This document shows positions 32,725-45,344 of a stretch of 64,000 nucleotides of DNA, piece by piece; position 1 is the stretch's first letter, and each line of letters opens with the position of its first letter. The notes beneath the pieces were generated by a model, which had not been told where the DNA came from, ran no database searches, and worked only from the letters and a program-made list of their open reading frames with translations. The translations under genes were made by a program, and so were the position numbers. Source of the stretch: Eretmocerus hayati (lineage: Eukaryota; Arthropoda; Insecta; Hymenoptera; Aphelinidae). The stretch lies in contig CM056742.1 in NCBI GenBank assembly GCA_029851415.1, positions 77,614,748-77,678,747 on the forward strand, in the 5' to 3' direction.

Positions 32725-34768
32725 CCTACTATCGGTTTGGAAATGATTGACACCTAGAGAATTTCTGCTATCCTGGCTCCAAAAAAAATCACTAATTTTT
32801 TTAACTGGGATAACGTCGAAGCACATCTAGTCGCGGCCATGATAAAAAATTTTTGAAGTCGATAGGATGACAACTGCGGCTGTAGCTGTTATCAGAATGT
32901 AGAAAAACGCGGGTATAAGGCCAATTTCAGAGGTAGCTCGACTTTGAGATGCTACAGCTCTGCCAAAAAAGATTCTGGGGCGCTACCGAAAAAGTAGGTG
33001 ATAGATATTTGGTTCCCCAATAGCGTCCAACAACAATCAGCCAAAAAAATTGATAACTTTTGGAGATAATCCAGTTATTGTTATCTCAGGATCTATTGAG
33101 GTTGAAGACTTGATTCAAAAACAGAAAAATCATAATAAAATCCTGGATGTCAAATACCAAAATGCAATATGACATTTTAAATAAACAATCGCGTGGCAAG
33201 GTCGCAAAGTTGAAAAAAATTAAAGTTTGCGCCTCTTGTGAGGCTTTTATTGTCTTTTACAGCCGGGACCCGTAAAATCGGCGATGGGCAAGACTACCTG
33301 ACCGCGGACCATAAAAGTCGTAAAGTTGCGGTCTCAGAGTCAATTAGGGTACCATCAGTCTGCTTCGGCTGCAATAATGAAGCTGAATTTTCAACAAAGA
33401 GAGCAATGAAACTATTTCGAACGCGATTTGGGCCTTGCGTTACAAATATCGCCGATCCTTCGATGAAGCATTGTCAATGATGAGTCGAACAGTATATCAA
33501 TGACGCGTGAGTGCAGGTGTCTTTCTCTCTCTCAGAGTTTCGCGATATCTGCATGTAAGTATTCTTTGGCGGATCCTTTAAATGATTGATAATATACAAT
33601 CAATACTTTATCCACATGATTCCGATGTGAAACAGTTGGATATCATCCGTATTGATAAGATGACAATCAACAGTTGAATGATTTTATCATCATCTTGTTC
33701 GACCGATCATTCATAGCATCATAGAAATGAATGTATGTCGTGTTATTGCGCGTTTCGCACAATCAATAATTATCAGTCAACGATCGAACAAGATAATAGT
33801 AAAATCATTCAACTGTTGATTATCATCTTATCAATACGGATGATATCCAACTCTTTCACCATCGGAATCATGTGGATGAAGTATTGATTGTATATTATCA
33901 ATCATTTGAAGGATCCGCCAAAGAATACTTACATGCAGATATCGCGAAACTCTGAGAGAGAGAGAAAGACACCTGCACTCACGCGTCATTGATATACTGT
34001 TCGACTCATCATTGACAATCCTTCATCGATGAGTCGGCGATATTTGTGATAGTAACGCAAGGCCCAAATCGCGTTCGAAATAGTTTTATTGCTCTCTTTG
34101 TTGAAAATTCAGCTTCATTATTGCAGCCGAAGCAGACTGATGGTACCCTAATTGACTCCGAGACCGCAACTTTACGACTTTTATGGTCCGCGGTTAGGTA
34201 GTCTTGCCCATCGCCGATACGGGTCCCGGCTGTAAAAGACAATAAAAGCCTCACAATAGGCGCAAACTTTAATTTTTTTCAACTCTGCGACCTTGCCACG
34301 CGTTTGTTTATTCAAAATCTCATATTGCATTTTGGTATTTGACATCCAGAATTTTTTTATGATTTTTCTGTTTTTGAATCAAGTCTTCAACCTCAATAGA
34401 TCCCGAGATAACAATAACTGGATTATCTCCAGAAGTTATTAATTTTTTCGGCTGATTGTTGTTGGACGCTATTGGGGAACCAAATATCTATCACCTACGT
34501 TTTTTGCAGCGCCCCAGAATTTTTTTTGGCAGAGCTGTAGCATCCCAAAGTCGAGCTACCTTCGAAATTGGCCTTATACCCGCGTTTTTTTACATTCTGA
34601 TAACAGCTACAGCCGCAGCTGTCACCCGATCGACTTCAAAAAATTTTTATCATGGCCGCGGCTAGATGTGCTTCGACGTTATCTTAGTTAAAAAAATTGG
34701 CGATTTTTTTGGAGCCAGGATAGCAGAAATTCTCTAGGTGTCAATCATTTTTAAACCGATAGTGTAGG
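32725..34768. mobile_element. 2.04 kb palindromic fold-back element
   Basis: The left arm 32725 to about 33705 is the near-identical reverse complement of the right arm (about 33785-34768), with an 80-base loop near 33745. The outer ends read CCTACTATCGG on the left and CCGATAGTGTAGG on the right. Both arms carry the same 80-codon frame (33238-33480 plus, 34009-34254 minus), differing at only a few residues. The high arm identity implies recent origin or gene conversion. No clear target duplication was seen. Confidence 0.85.
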
Positions 34769-35080
34769 TCATCTGAATCCCTCTGGAAGGAAATATCGTC
34801 AGAATAACTTTAAAGATGATGAAAAAATTTCAACTGGAAATAATTTCCTCTTCATATCACCCTCTACAACTAATCGATCCAACTTTTTATAAACTACAGA
34901 GATGATTTCCAAGCATTCTACATCTATTGGTTGAAACCGGATTTGATTCGACTACTTCTGAACTCGATCAGAATCTAATTTTCCTCCCAAAAATCAAAAT
35001 TTCCTTTCAGAACTCCATTCTCATCATCTATAAACCAACAGTATCAAAAGTCCACCTCAATCAAACGATTGTTTTTGTAT
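34769..35080 (+). repeat. Diverged 300-bp repeat, copy 2
   Basis: This is the partner of 32409-32724, diverged and with indels. From 35080 to 35460 nothing gene-like is visible apart from the lead-in to the gag frame. Confidence 0.5.
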
Positions 35081-35460
35081 GTTATATATGTGTATAGTAT
35101 GAAGTGAGAATGAATTGGATTGAACCACAGCAAAAATGAAACTATTTTGTGGGAATTCTAATCATGATTCTGTAATTCAATCAACTTCCCAAATTTGTCA
35201 TTAGTCTGAGTGATAATCTGAGACTAATTCGTTAAGAATCTCTTTTAGCAGCGTATTCTAATTATCATCATCGCTACATCTGGGTGAGTGATTCAAAAGT
35301 ATCCCTTTCCCTGACCCTCGTGGGGAGAGAGTGCGAGGCACAGACCTGAATTTCTTCCACGAGTCAAATATGAGAATACCTGATTAATTTGGATTGAATT
35401 GAATATCCACACATAGTAACGGCGAGGGGAAAGAAAAATCCTTCATATAATCCGAATAGA

Positions 35461-38350
35461 ATGCAATCAGAGAAAAATTCCCCTACCGATTCAAATTCGA
35501 ATGAATACAAAGATGCACAAAACGCGGCTGTTTCACAGCCAATGAATGGAAATATCAGCACCGATGACTTGAAAACTCGTTATGAATCGGAGATGAAAAA
35601 TGGAAACGCGAAAGTTTACGATACCTACTTTGCACTGATTTCCGCTGATAAAGGACTACAACAACCGGGAGGAGTTTATATGCAGATTGCAATACGGAAA
35701 ATGAGCGATGTTTTTGCTACTAGTACGGGAGATTTCCCTGAAACAGATATGGTTCTCCTAGAAAGCCTACGGGATTACTCACAAACCATCCAAATCCCAA
35801 CAGAAGCGCGTCCCAAAGTCGCTAGATATAATTTAGAGCCCGAACTCAATGAAAATGTTGAAACCCTGAGATTCAACGCGGAACCAACAAGATTGGAGAA
35901 CATGTTCACACAATATCTACACACACGTACACAATAACGGAAATTTTTTCGGAAAGTCCTGATGGATATCATGATTATCGAATGATGGAAGACGATATGT
36001 GTCCTCTCGTTAATAAATCACATGTTCCTTTTGGGCAAGATTACGGACGAGATATTCAAAATCTCGGTGCCGGAAGTCTTGCTACGCATAGACTCAGGCG
36101 GGACTCGCATTGTCCTAGCGCTGAGGATCTCGATGGTCAAAGTGTGTGGCACAGGTCGGCGAACCTGGATGCCAATTCAATGCGTCCCATGTTCAGACAA
36201 GAGTTTCATACTCTTGGTACTGAAGTGGTTAGAAGTCGCAAGTCGAGGCGAGACCCCCAAGGCCTCGATCCTGAAATTCACGACAGTAAGGCAATCAAGC
36301 GAGAGCTTTATAGCCCCGGCGCCGAATCTAGGATTGAGGAGACGTCCGAGAGGGGCTTGGATTCCACAAGTACTTATAAGGATTGAGATATGAAGCTTTA
36401 GCAGAACGAACGCAGTGAAAGTGATGGGAAGCCACGATTTCCAAATGATTTTGATACTTTGAACAAAATTCGATCCAATACACAATCTCGCGGAAATATA
36501 CGAACCAGGAATTATAAGAATGCAGGAGACGCATACGATGATGAGCACTACCAGACAAGTCAAAGAGCCAGACGTTCTCGTCGCAACAAATACACAAAAC
36601 AAACACGACAGAATAGAAATACCCGGAAATACTCTGATTCCGAAACATCTCCCACCGAGTTTGATACCCAGGATGAACTGAATTACGAAAGCAACAGCAA
36701 TCATAGCGACAAATCGGATCGTTTCGCGATGAGCTCGCTAGATGAGAATAGGAGATTCAACCATAGCAGAGAATCTAAAGTACCCGCATTCACCGCGCAA
36801 ATCCGAGAAATGTATCTGCTTGATCAAATACGGATCGGAAACACGCTTCGAGATTTTGATTGACTCTGAGTCAAGCATTGAATAATATAATACCATACGA
36901 TGGAAATCCCGGAATGCTAGCCCCTTTCTGTCAAAATATTCGATATATTCTTGATGAATACGGTCCAGAATCTGAATCATGGATTCTATCCGCACTAACA
37001 AGCAAACTAAAAGGTCGAACCGCAGAAGGATATGTAGCGCGGTTGACTTAATGTACATGGATCGAAAGGTTACTTGAGTCATGACAATACAATATAGTGG
37101 ATTCGGCAGGGCAGACGAAGTACTGGCTGGATTAGAATTGGTTCAACAAAAATCAAGAGAAGGTGCGGGGGATTATGGTTTACGAGTTCAAACTCTCCAC
37201 AATGGATTATTGAATGTATATGATTGTGATGAAAATCTGAAAGATTGGGAGCAAAAAATGTACAAAAATAATGGAGACAATGAAGCACTACAACAATTTA
37301 TATTTGATCTTACAGGAGCACTAGAATATCAGGTCCGATCCGATTATCCCACAACTTTACGCGAAGCTATCGCAGAAGCAGTGAATTTCGAGAATAAAAC
37401 AAGCGTTCGTACACTTTTTCCAGGGAAAATCCCAGACACCATTCCGATCGGGATGGCACCTCTGAAAAATGCTCTCATTGATGCCACATTGAATGGGAGA
37501 CGTTCATGATAAGCCCAGTCAATAGAAAATGTTGCAATTAGACGAAGTATTGCTTCGGATGAATGTAGATACTGCCATGTTTCCGTTCATTTTGAAAGAG
37601 AATGCCCGCGTGAAGTCCAAAATTCAAAGCTTTGCAGGGTCTGTCGCAAACCAGGGTAAACGTTTGAAGATTGTCGTGATTTAGACGAGATGATTGATTC
37701 TAAGTTTATTGATTTCTCCGCAATTTTCCAAAATCAAGGGAACCGCACAATCCAAGATTATGTTACGAATCGATATGATAATCGCCCGAATACACCGCTC
37801 ATGATGGACACACGAGGAGAGAGTAGGCGTGACAAAATGAGACTCGTGAATTCAAGATATGGCTCGCCTCGCTGCGATAACGAGCGTTACAATGGGGGAT
37901 CGTTGAGGCAATATGATTCGGGGAGCCAAAATGATATTAGAAATGATAGGAATCGCTACCGCAACGCCTATGATAGGAATCGTGATAATATGTATCCAAA
38001 TCGTCCGCATAATAACTACGGGTTTAGGAACGGGAACCATGAAAATTTCATAGGTAGAAACGATAGAGGAGAATATTATAATAATGACATGGATCGCAAT
38101 AGAAATTATTCTGCAGATAATGATCGCAGTAATTATCGTAGTCAAGGGATGAATCCTCATGACAATTCTCACTAAAATTGAGGCAACAATGAGTGCCGCT
38201 ATCAAAATAATTGAAAGAACGATAAAAACCGTGGTAGAAATTTCCAGAGGCAAAATAATAACAATAACGGTAATTTTTTGAACGGAATGAGAGATGGGAT
38301 CAGAATACAAGCAATGTAGCTCCAAATGAGAATTCATCGAGGAATCAGGA
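35461..38350 (+). pseudogene. Gypsy-type retrotransposon gag with two zinc knuckles, broken
   Basis: The fragments are co-linear. A 158-residue N-terminal frame runs 35461-35937. Basic/acidic polar frames follow at 35982-36863. The capsid-like helical part is at 36860-37051 and 37081-37509 (for example QALNNIIPYDGNPG, then ALEYQVRSDYP). Two CCHC knuckles lie near 37564-37677 (CRYC...HFEREC and CRVCRKPG...FEDC), the second damaged because a TAA replaces its histidine codon. An N/R/D-rich tail is at 37690-38175. There are at least four frame changes or stops. No protease or reverse transcriptase follows because the element is cut at about 38550 by a fold-back element. The family (Ty3/gypsy) is inferred from layout. 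Confidence 0.7.
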
Positions 38351-38865
38351 AAATCCTTCAAATTCCTGAGATGCTCGGCATAAAGCCGGGGGTCCAAGCA
38401 CGAACACTGAGATGAACCGGAGAAACCACAGTGGCATGTCTCGATTCGTTTCCTCGATGCAAGCCAACAAGAACATCCGGTGGTTGAGTTTCACAGTGAC
38501 ACAAATCTCGATACCACCTACAAAGAAGAACACTTCCCAATGTGTAGGGGGATTCTGGAGCAAGCTGAACAAAATCGTGACCAGGAGGGTCGGGGGAAAA
38601 TTCAAAAAAAATTTTCTACTTGTACTATGTTGAAATGGTGTAGAAATATTCCTTTTTCGATTTTTTCGACCCCCCTGTGGGCCCAGGCACCCGTGAAAGG
38701 GCCATTCCAGGCCCTTCTTCCGACTATCTTGGAAAAATCACAGTTCCATCATCAAATAATCCAATATTTTTCGACGTACTTGGGCGCATTCGATCTCGTG
38801 AATGCGAGTACATTTGAGAGAGGAGTTGCCTAAGACCGTTAATCGACCCTAGCCACTTCTCGAGG

Positions 38866-40306
38866 AGAGGAATGAGCAAGCAGATTCCACACGCTGCGCC
38901 TAGCGGAGGTTAGAATTCATCCGTCTCTGTTTTGGAAAGAGGCACCTTGTAGAATTTTTCTGAGCTAACCTCCGATCTCCCATGCGAATTTGTCTCTTGT
39001 CCGACGGGAAGCAAAAAATTAGAGACGGGTGAGGGAACATCGCCGCTGGATCTAGATTTTACGGGGCTATCCCAATTGGCTGGCGTGCCAGGGTGGCTAT
39101 TCACATTATGCTCTCATGTAACGCAGAAACTCTGAATTGTTGCTCTGGCATATGGATCATGGCATACATTTCCTCGAAAAATCGAAGAGCGAAAAGGTGC
39201 ACAAATTTGGTGCCATAGTCTTCTTCTCATCACGTGAAATCCTGTAACGCAGCCTTTGAATGCGAGTCGAACATACGACATTTACCAACGAGTCGTTATT
39301 TATTTTGGTGAAGATTTGAATCAATTTTACTGTCTATTTAATTAATACCTTTGACTAACTGTATAAAATACAAGGCTCACATTCAAAAATATTAGGGGCG
39401 CTTCCGATTACAAGAATTATCAAAATCCGTATGTTATCTATAAGGTATGATACACCTCATGGACTCTCAGTACATATATAAAATCTCAACAAATCATTGT
39501 AAAGAGCGTGGTAGCTTCGAGGTCAAGTCTCGGCCTCACGCGTGAAAGGTCAAGGTTCGAGCCCCGATCATGGAAATTTCTCTCCCATTTGCTTTTCTTT
39601 GAAAATCCCTCCTCAAAAATGGCGAACTTGTACTCTCATACACTCTGGTCAGAATCGAGTGTGGAATTAAAAATTGCACAATCACATGAGCCGTGAGCTG
39701 GAGATATACAGTTAGGAAACTATAGATTTCGCACTACAATTCACGATTCTTATAAGAGGTATACTCAAATCGGACACGAGCCTGATAAGGTGTTGGTTGG
39801 TTTGAATGAAATGGTATCACTTTGAAAATATATCCATCAAATTGTAGCGAGATATGGGAATATACTCTGAAACTCAATTTATGGATGTACTCGCTATTTC
39901 CCGTAAGTATGTGAAGTTGACGAGAGACAGGCCGTAGATTCGGAGATTTACTCGGATTATCCCTCAAGATATTTTCCCATCGAAAGATGGATAATAATTA
40001 TCTCCCTACAATACGAGACTATACAGTACGCTGCAAAAAAAATGGGAGACGAATACCTTCACTAAAACAGCCATCACTCCGACGCGTTTGGGCCAATTTT
40101 CCAGAAGGCACTCGAATGATGAGAAAAATCTATCGAATTATGTGTTTTTTGACATTTTTTTTGATCGAAATTCCATGCCCTTAATTGACGCTCAAAATTG
40201 GAAAAATTCCCATTTCAATCAATCACCCTCCATTCATATGCAAGTCATGCGAGCGCAAAATTCTTGCGGGATGTTGCAGCTCTTTTCAAGGCCTTCAAAA
40301 TCGTTT
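38866..40306 (+). repeat. Left terminal inverted repeat of the 8.3 kb element
   Basis: About 1.44 kb. The outermost bases read near CGAGGAGAGGAATGAGCAAG; the mirror end reads near CACGGAGGGAAACTAGCAGG. The arm includes a tRNA-like segment at 39503-39570. No gene is seen in it. Confidence 0.7.
39503..39570 (+). other. tRNA-like pol III box segment in the left arm
   Basis: GAGCGTGGTAGCTTCGAGG resembles an A box and GGTTCGAGCCC is a good B box, 40-50 bases apart, as in tRNA genes and tRNA-derived SINEs. A full cloverleaf is not convincing: acceptor pairing is poor. It is most likely a tRNA-derived fragment, captured once and duplicated by the arms. Confidence 0.5.
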
Positions 40307-40586
40307 CTCTTTTCATTACTCTACGATTTTCTATACCCGAGTTACGAGCGATCTCGTACGAAGAATTTTGTACGGGTTGAGGGTATCGAGAGTATGGATA
40401 CTCTTAGTTGAGGTGAGCGGGAGTCCTTCCGACCGATCTTTGGGATGAACCTGGCAATTATTACACAAAATTCTGAAGATTTTGCAACGTCCAGAATTAC
40501 ACTAAATTCAAAATTTTCATTTTCTATCAAATTCTACTCTCTAGAGTATATGCGGATCCATTCTGTAATTGTGGAAGCAGCGTGTA

Positions 40587-40711
40587 CACTTGGGAGTAGT
40601 CTGTACTGTCCACACTGCAGCCAACTCCATGGCCCCTCTCCTATGTTAATAGCATGGGAGAGTGATTTTTAAATTGGCTGCAGTGTGGACAGTTCAGACT
40701 GCTCCCAAGTG
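40587..40711. mobile_element. 125-bp MITE with 38-bp inverted repeats
   Basis: It begins CACTTGGGAGTAGTCTG and ends in the mirror CAGACTGCTCCCAAGTG. The arms extend inward through CTGTCCACACTGCAGCCAA with one or two changes, and the loop is about 46 bases. Clean target duplication was not found. Confidence 0.75.
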
Positions 40712-40846
40712 CTCATATATATATCATCCCTCACCGATGCATGTTTTGAAAGTATTCATCTATCACTTATACGTATAAAGATTTAACCCGCATGGATACG
40801 ATGTTTTTGGTATTGGAAAGTAGATTTGATTTGGTGAAATAGCTAA

Positions 40847-41308
40847 TATGTTATTACCTCCATCGTATCCCACACGTATGCACTTATACCAGAAGTTTTG
40901 CGGTACCTATACTTGTAAAATCGAATCATCAATGCGCGCGAGAACCATTGCGTATACGATGATTTCTGCATCGCGCTACACGCCTCTTCGAGCCGCCGAA
41001 TTAGGCTCGTAAGTGGGGAGGGTCCGCGATTTGGGGTTTGCAAGTCCAGAGCTCCTGCTCTGGACGAGCACTTGTAATTCTACCACCTGGTGACAAGCTG
41101 TGCTGTATTGGAGATTCCTCCTTGGAGTCTCTCCCTTGGAGAGAGAGAAAATTCCACTCCATACACCAGGGCTCAGGTGTATTGCAGAGCATTTCGAAGC
41201 TGTCAATTTTCAATTGAGTTTTGTACGATATTGAGAGGTGAATGGTAAATATATATATATACATACTCTTATAGAATAATAAGCCCAAATGTGAGTTTTT
41301 CCTTTGGG
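40847..41308. other. Interior of the 8.3 kb element, GC-richer stretch
   Basis: Minus-strand frames at 41001-41336 read through a (TA)n run and are not convincing. The stretch 41000-41180 has higher GC and several short inverted patches (GGAGACTCC, CAGAGCAGGAGCTCTG). No gene is supported. Confidence 0.4.
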
Positions 41309-41671
41309 CTATCCGCGTCGCGGGAGAGGACACCAATCACCTTCGAGCCAGCTGTCCTGTCTATGCCGCAGCTTTTTCCCCATAAATCGGGTAGGAAGCT
41401 CCATACCAAGACAAAGAGCATTGGATGAACACACCACAGGTTCATATACGTCTTGGGTATGCAGCATGGCAGTTCGTATTTCCCCAGTAGGGATGTTAGA
41501 GAATTGACCGGGCGTGCCCTCGCAAAAATCGCGGAATAAAATCACATTTCCATTCAGAAAGAACGAGACCAGCCGCGGTAAAATCATTGGGTATTCCTTC
41601 TTCTGATTTTCGCCAGAATAAATGGCTGGGTGGGTGAGAACCAATAATAACCTTATTCCATTTCCCTTCAC
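41309..41671 (-). CDS. Unrecognised 120-residue frame in the 8.3 kb element
   Basis: This is the best coding candidate in the interior: an ATG-started frame with a hydrophobic beginning (IRLLLVLTHPAIY), then mixed residues with four cysteines and a C-terminal FMGKKLRHRQDSWLEGDW. Its composition is protein-like and unlike the surrounding AT-rich frames. No motif I know is present, and its relation to transposition is unknown. It could also be a captured gene fragment. Confidence 0.35.
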   Translation of the reverse strand: MKGNGIRLLLVLTHPAIYSGENQKKEYPMILPRLVSFFLNGNVILFRDFCEGTPGQFSNIPTGEIRTAMLHTQDVYEPVVCSSNALCLGMELPTRFMGKKLRHRQDSWLEGDWCPLPRRG

Positions 41672-42389
41672 AGATGATTGAGATGATGATATATGTGTAC
41701 GTTATGAAAAAGGAATATAAGCTTCAGAGAGATGAATGAATAGTAATATTCTATCATTTGAATGAATTTGTATCCCATTATTTCATGAGAAACCCACCAT
41801 TATGAGACATTCATCGAAATATCAAGTCTGGCGATTATTATGCTTAGAGTACATTCAGATAGCAATGATTAATCATTCTAATGGACATATCAGTCACTCA
41901 AAGCTATCTTTTAGCAATAAGGACCAAATGGCTCTATGATCGAATTTCGTTCGAACTCAGAAAAAATTAGAAAACCTGAGTGGTATCTGAGATAGTCAAA
42001 AATATGCATTTTTATGCATGTCCATGTGCATTAGTGAGCCTGAAGTAGTGAGGGGCAGATGAGGTAACCGCGCGCTCGTTGGCTGATGCGAAAGTTCCTT
42101 GAAAAAAGGGACAGAGCAAGTCGGCTGCGCGCGGGAGTTATGAACCGCTTCGTACGGTATACACAGCTAGCGAGTGGCTGAGTCTGGCTGAGTCAGTTTG
42201 CTTGCTGCAATGTTGTCCGATATGCGATGTGCGAGGTATAGACAATATTTCTTCGAAGTATACGTTATGGAGAAGAAAATGCGTCCCTGAAAATTCGAAC
42301 AGGACATTCATAGTCAATTTTATGAGCATTCTAAGATTCATTCCAAAATCTGACGAATTCAGCTGCAAGCAATTCGATCATTTTTGGAC
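41672..42389. other. Interior of the 8.3 kb element, no gene seen
   Basis: AT-rich to 42040, then a GC-rich 42050-42200 with GCGCGCTCG and CGCGCGGGAG near each other, which could be a promoter. Nothing further is supportable. Confidence 0.4.
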
Positions 42390-42900
42390 TGGGGCGAACG
42401 GAAAATCTCACTTCCTCTCTTTTCCTCTCGTTTGGAAAACCAAATATGGTGATTTCATTCGAAATTAGTTTGGGTTTGGTTGCTTTCTATGTTCATAGGG
42501 GACAATAATCAATCGCTTGCAGCTTAAAAAAAATTTTCACTCTCTCTTCTTTCTTCGCGTCAAAAATCAAATTTCATAGTTTCATCTTAAATTACTCAAT
42601 AGACTGCTCTCTATGTTCATTCAGAACAATGATTGATCCTTTGCAGGTCGCAAAAAAATTTTGTCCCTGATCAGTATGTAAAACTTTTGCTCAAAAGTGA
42701 CTCGGGCAAACGAAAAAAATTCATTTTCTCTCTTTTTCCTCCGCGTCAAAAATCAAATTTTATAGTTTCATTACTTCATGAACTGTTTTCTATGTTCATT
42801 AGGAACAATAGTGAATCACTTGCAGGTTACAAGAAAATTTTTACTGTGATCAGTATGTAAAACTTATGTTGGAAAGTGATTTGGGCGAACGAAAAAATTT
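42390..42900 (+). repeat. Tandem repeat of about 180 bp, nearly three units
   Basis: TCTATGTTCAT recurs at 42486, 42610 and 42789, each followed about 40-70 bases later by an AAAATTTT and CAGTATGTAAAACTT stretch and CGCGTCAAAAATCAAATTT. The spacings 124 and 179 imply a 55-bp deletion in one unit. Confidence 0.7.
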
Positions 42901-44717
42901 CACAATATTATCTTTACAATAACAATCAACAATGATCAGGATAAATCATCATTATCATTGTCAACCATGATCATTGATCATTGATGACTCACGATTTCAT
43001 AGCAGAATGCGCTCGCGGAAATTACCATGCATACTAGGCATGCGAAACGCGCGGTATGGTCAACGCGCACATTCAAACGTGGCTCTGCTTTGGCGCGCTT
43101 ATTCTAGAAAATTTTGGAAGTGTCATGGCCGCGCATCTGCTACTCACTAGTTTAGGCTGACTAATGTGCACTAGCAACCGTAATCAAATATTCCGGATTT
43201 CATTTATATATCGTTGGATACCTACTACAATAGCGAACATTTTGAGCTATTGTGAGCTCAATTTCGACTAATAGTTTTGAATTGGTAAGCAATTGATGCA
43301 TGAAGTTTTAGGATCGTTAAATCGTAATGATCAGGCACTATACGTTCAAAGCTCCATAATATGCTCAGATGATCACATAGTTTTTTTGTTGATTTACAGC
43401 AATTGAAAGATGAATTTAGGGTTGAATTGAATGGTACAATATCCCCGGTTAATAATGAGAAAATTAGCTATACATATATAATATAACAGGAAATCTGAGA
43501 AACTTCTGACCTCTGTAAGTGAAATTATAGAAAGAAGCTCTGTACATGTCTGAAATTTCTCATACCCCTTCTTTGGAGGCTCCGAAAACATAATCTCCCA
43601 TGTGGGTCATCTGAAAAGAATCGCTAGACGACTTACAGAACAAAGTCTTGAGCGAGTACTTTTGGAGAGTTCGTTTCTGAATTTCCATTGTTTGGGTAAG
43701 CGTTGGGGGGTCCCTTAGAATACTGGAATGGACATGAAAGAGTCTTAACTTTCAGAATGCGGGATGAGAATTGCACAATAGTAATGATGGAGGCTTGTGA
43801 TTTATTCAAAGGTGGCAAAAATACACTAAGTATTGAAGTGTCTCGGGAAAAATTTTCCTTCGTGGAGAGTGACAAATACAGACATCAAATACGATTCTAG
43901 TCATTTTTATACCAATCCGAAATGTCCCTAAACCCTTTGAAAGATTTGATAGAACATTCCGAGACAATTTCGTCCATATAAAATTGTAAATTATCCCCAT
44001 TCAAATAGATGGCACTCTCAAACGCGCCAGAGCCCGAGCGTAACAAAGTGGACATGCTTTTCTGATACTATTACCTACCTTTCCTCGGTATTTAGGAGTC
44101 CGTCCGTTGATTACTGCAAGTGTACACCGCCGAGAACGGCGTAAATATACCACGAGTAACACTAATTTCATTCCGGTTGAACGCAATTCCTTGATTTCCC
44201 CATTGATGTACATAGATATGCAATAGGTCGATTTCTCTGTTTTTTCGTGCGAAAGACAATGAGTTCATCGCAGAGTCATTCTAGAATGCACTAAAAAAGG
44301 TATGAGCTTAAGAAGAGAAATAATGATTTCTTATCGAAACGGAGTGACAGACCGTCCAATCCCTGCCACGGCTCAGCACATCGATGTACATCTCCCACTA
44401 AAAGAAAAATCACAATTTCGGATCATTAGAAACATCCCTGCAGAGTTACAGACCCCGCTGTGGTACGCTAGAACCGTGAGAGCTCAACGAATTTTGAGAG
44501 TTGGGCCGAGTGACACGTCATTTTGTCGATTTCCGGCTATTCTCTCGCACTTGAGCGGTTCTAGTATCTATCCACATCCACCAATCGATCCCAGATTTGG
44601 TGCCCACTTTCAAAACATCTGAACGAAGAAAATTTGGCTGGTTAGGCCTCATGAGACGTCGTACAGTCAAATGACCGAGGAGTGACAGCAAAACACAAGT
44701 TTCTGGGATTTCCTCAT
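42901..44717. other. Right interior of the 8.3 kb element
   Basis: A TGATCATTG-rich patch lies at 42940-42985 and CpG-rich DNA at 43010-43100. A plus frame 43703-43900 (65 residues) and minus frames at 43806-44213 were examined and have no recognisable features. A plus frame at 44302-44622 is listed separately. Confidence 0.4.
44302..44622 (+). CDS. Unrecognised 106-residue frame
   Basis: ATG-started frame with a proline- and arginine-rich sequence (RPIPATAQHIDVHLPLK, later PHPPIDPRFGAHF). It lies just inside the right arm of the 8.3 kb element. It has no known motif and may be chance, but its residue mix is more protein-like than its surroundings. Confidence 0.25.
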   Translation: MSLRREIMISYRNGVTDRPIPATAQHIDVHLPLKEKSQFRIIRNIPAELQTPLWYARTVRAQRILRVGPSDTSFCRFPAILSHLSGSSIYPHPPIDPRFGAHFQNI

Positions 44718-45344
44718 AAACGATCTTGAAGGTCTTGAAAAGAGCTACAACATCCCGCAAGAATTTTGCGCTAGCATGACTTGCATATGAATGAAGGGTG
44801 ATTGATTGAAATGGGAATTTTTCCAATTTTGAGCGTCAATTAAGGGCATGGAATTTTGATCAAAAGAAATGTCAGAACACATAATTTGATAGATTTTTTT
44901 CTCATCTTCCAAGTTCTCTTTAGAAAATTGGCGTAGACCCAAACGCGTCGGAGTGATGGCTGTTTTAGTGAAGGTATCCGTGTTCCATTTTTTATACGTA
45001 CTTTTTGTACGTCTCCCAGACACTCGTGACTTCGTCATTTTCTCGGATGTTTCTGGAAATCGACGACCGCAGCACAAAGCGTGATTACTCAATCTTACAA
45101 GACTCCGCATGATCACTCAATGAGGTCTTTGAGGACCGACTCAAACTTGAAGATATCCCGTGAAATAGTCAGTAGTTGTAGCACAATGTTTATTTTTTTG
45201 GAACAGCATATCTCCAGCTCACGACTTACTGATTGTGCGATCCTTGATCACACTCTTAGATTCTGACCAGAGTGTATGGGAGTACAAGTTCGCCATTTTT
45301 TGAGGAGGAATTTTCAGGAAGGAGGAGGAAAGTGAAAAATTCCA

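Noticed and set aside
33238..34254. Conserved 80-residue gene pair on opposite strands
   Set aside because: The frames are identical because they lie on the two arms of one palindrome; the DNA around them is equally similar, so there is no sign of protein-level selection.
39503..39570. Functional tRNA gene
   Set aside because: A and B boxes are present but acceptor and anticodon stems do not pair well, so I call it only tRNA-like.
41001..41336. 111-residue minus frame continuing the 41309 ORF
   Set aside because: It reads through a (TA)n run and starts in another frame; no splice pair convincingly joins it.
43703..43900. 65-residue plus-strand gene
   Set aside because: Short, overlapped by an equally open minus frame, with no motif and no conserved context.
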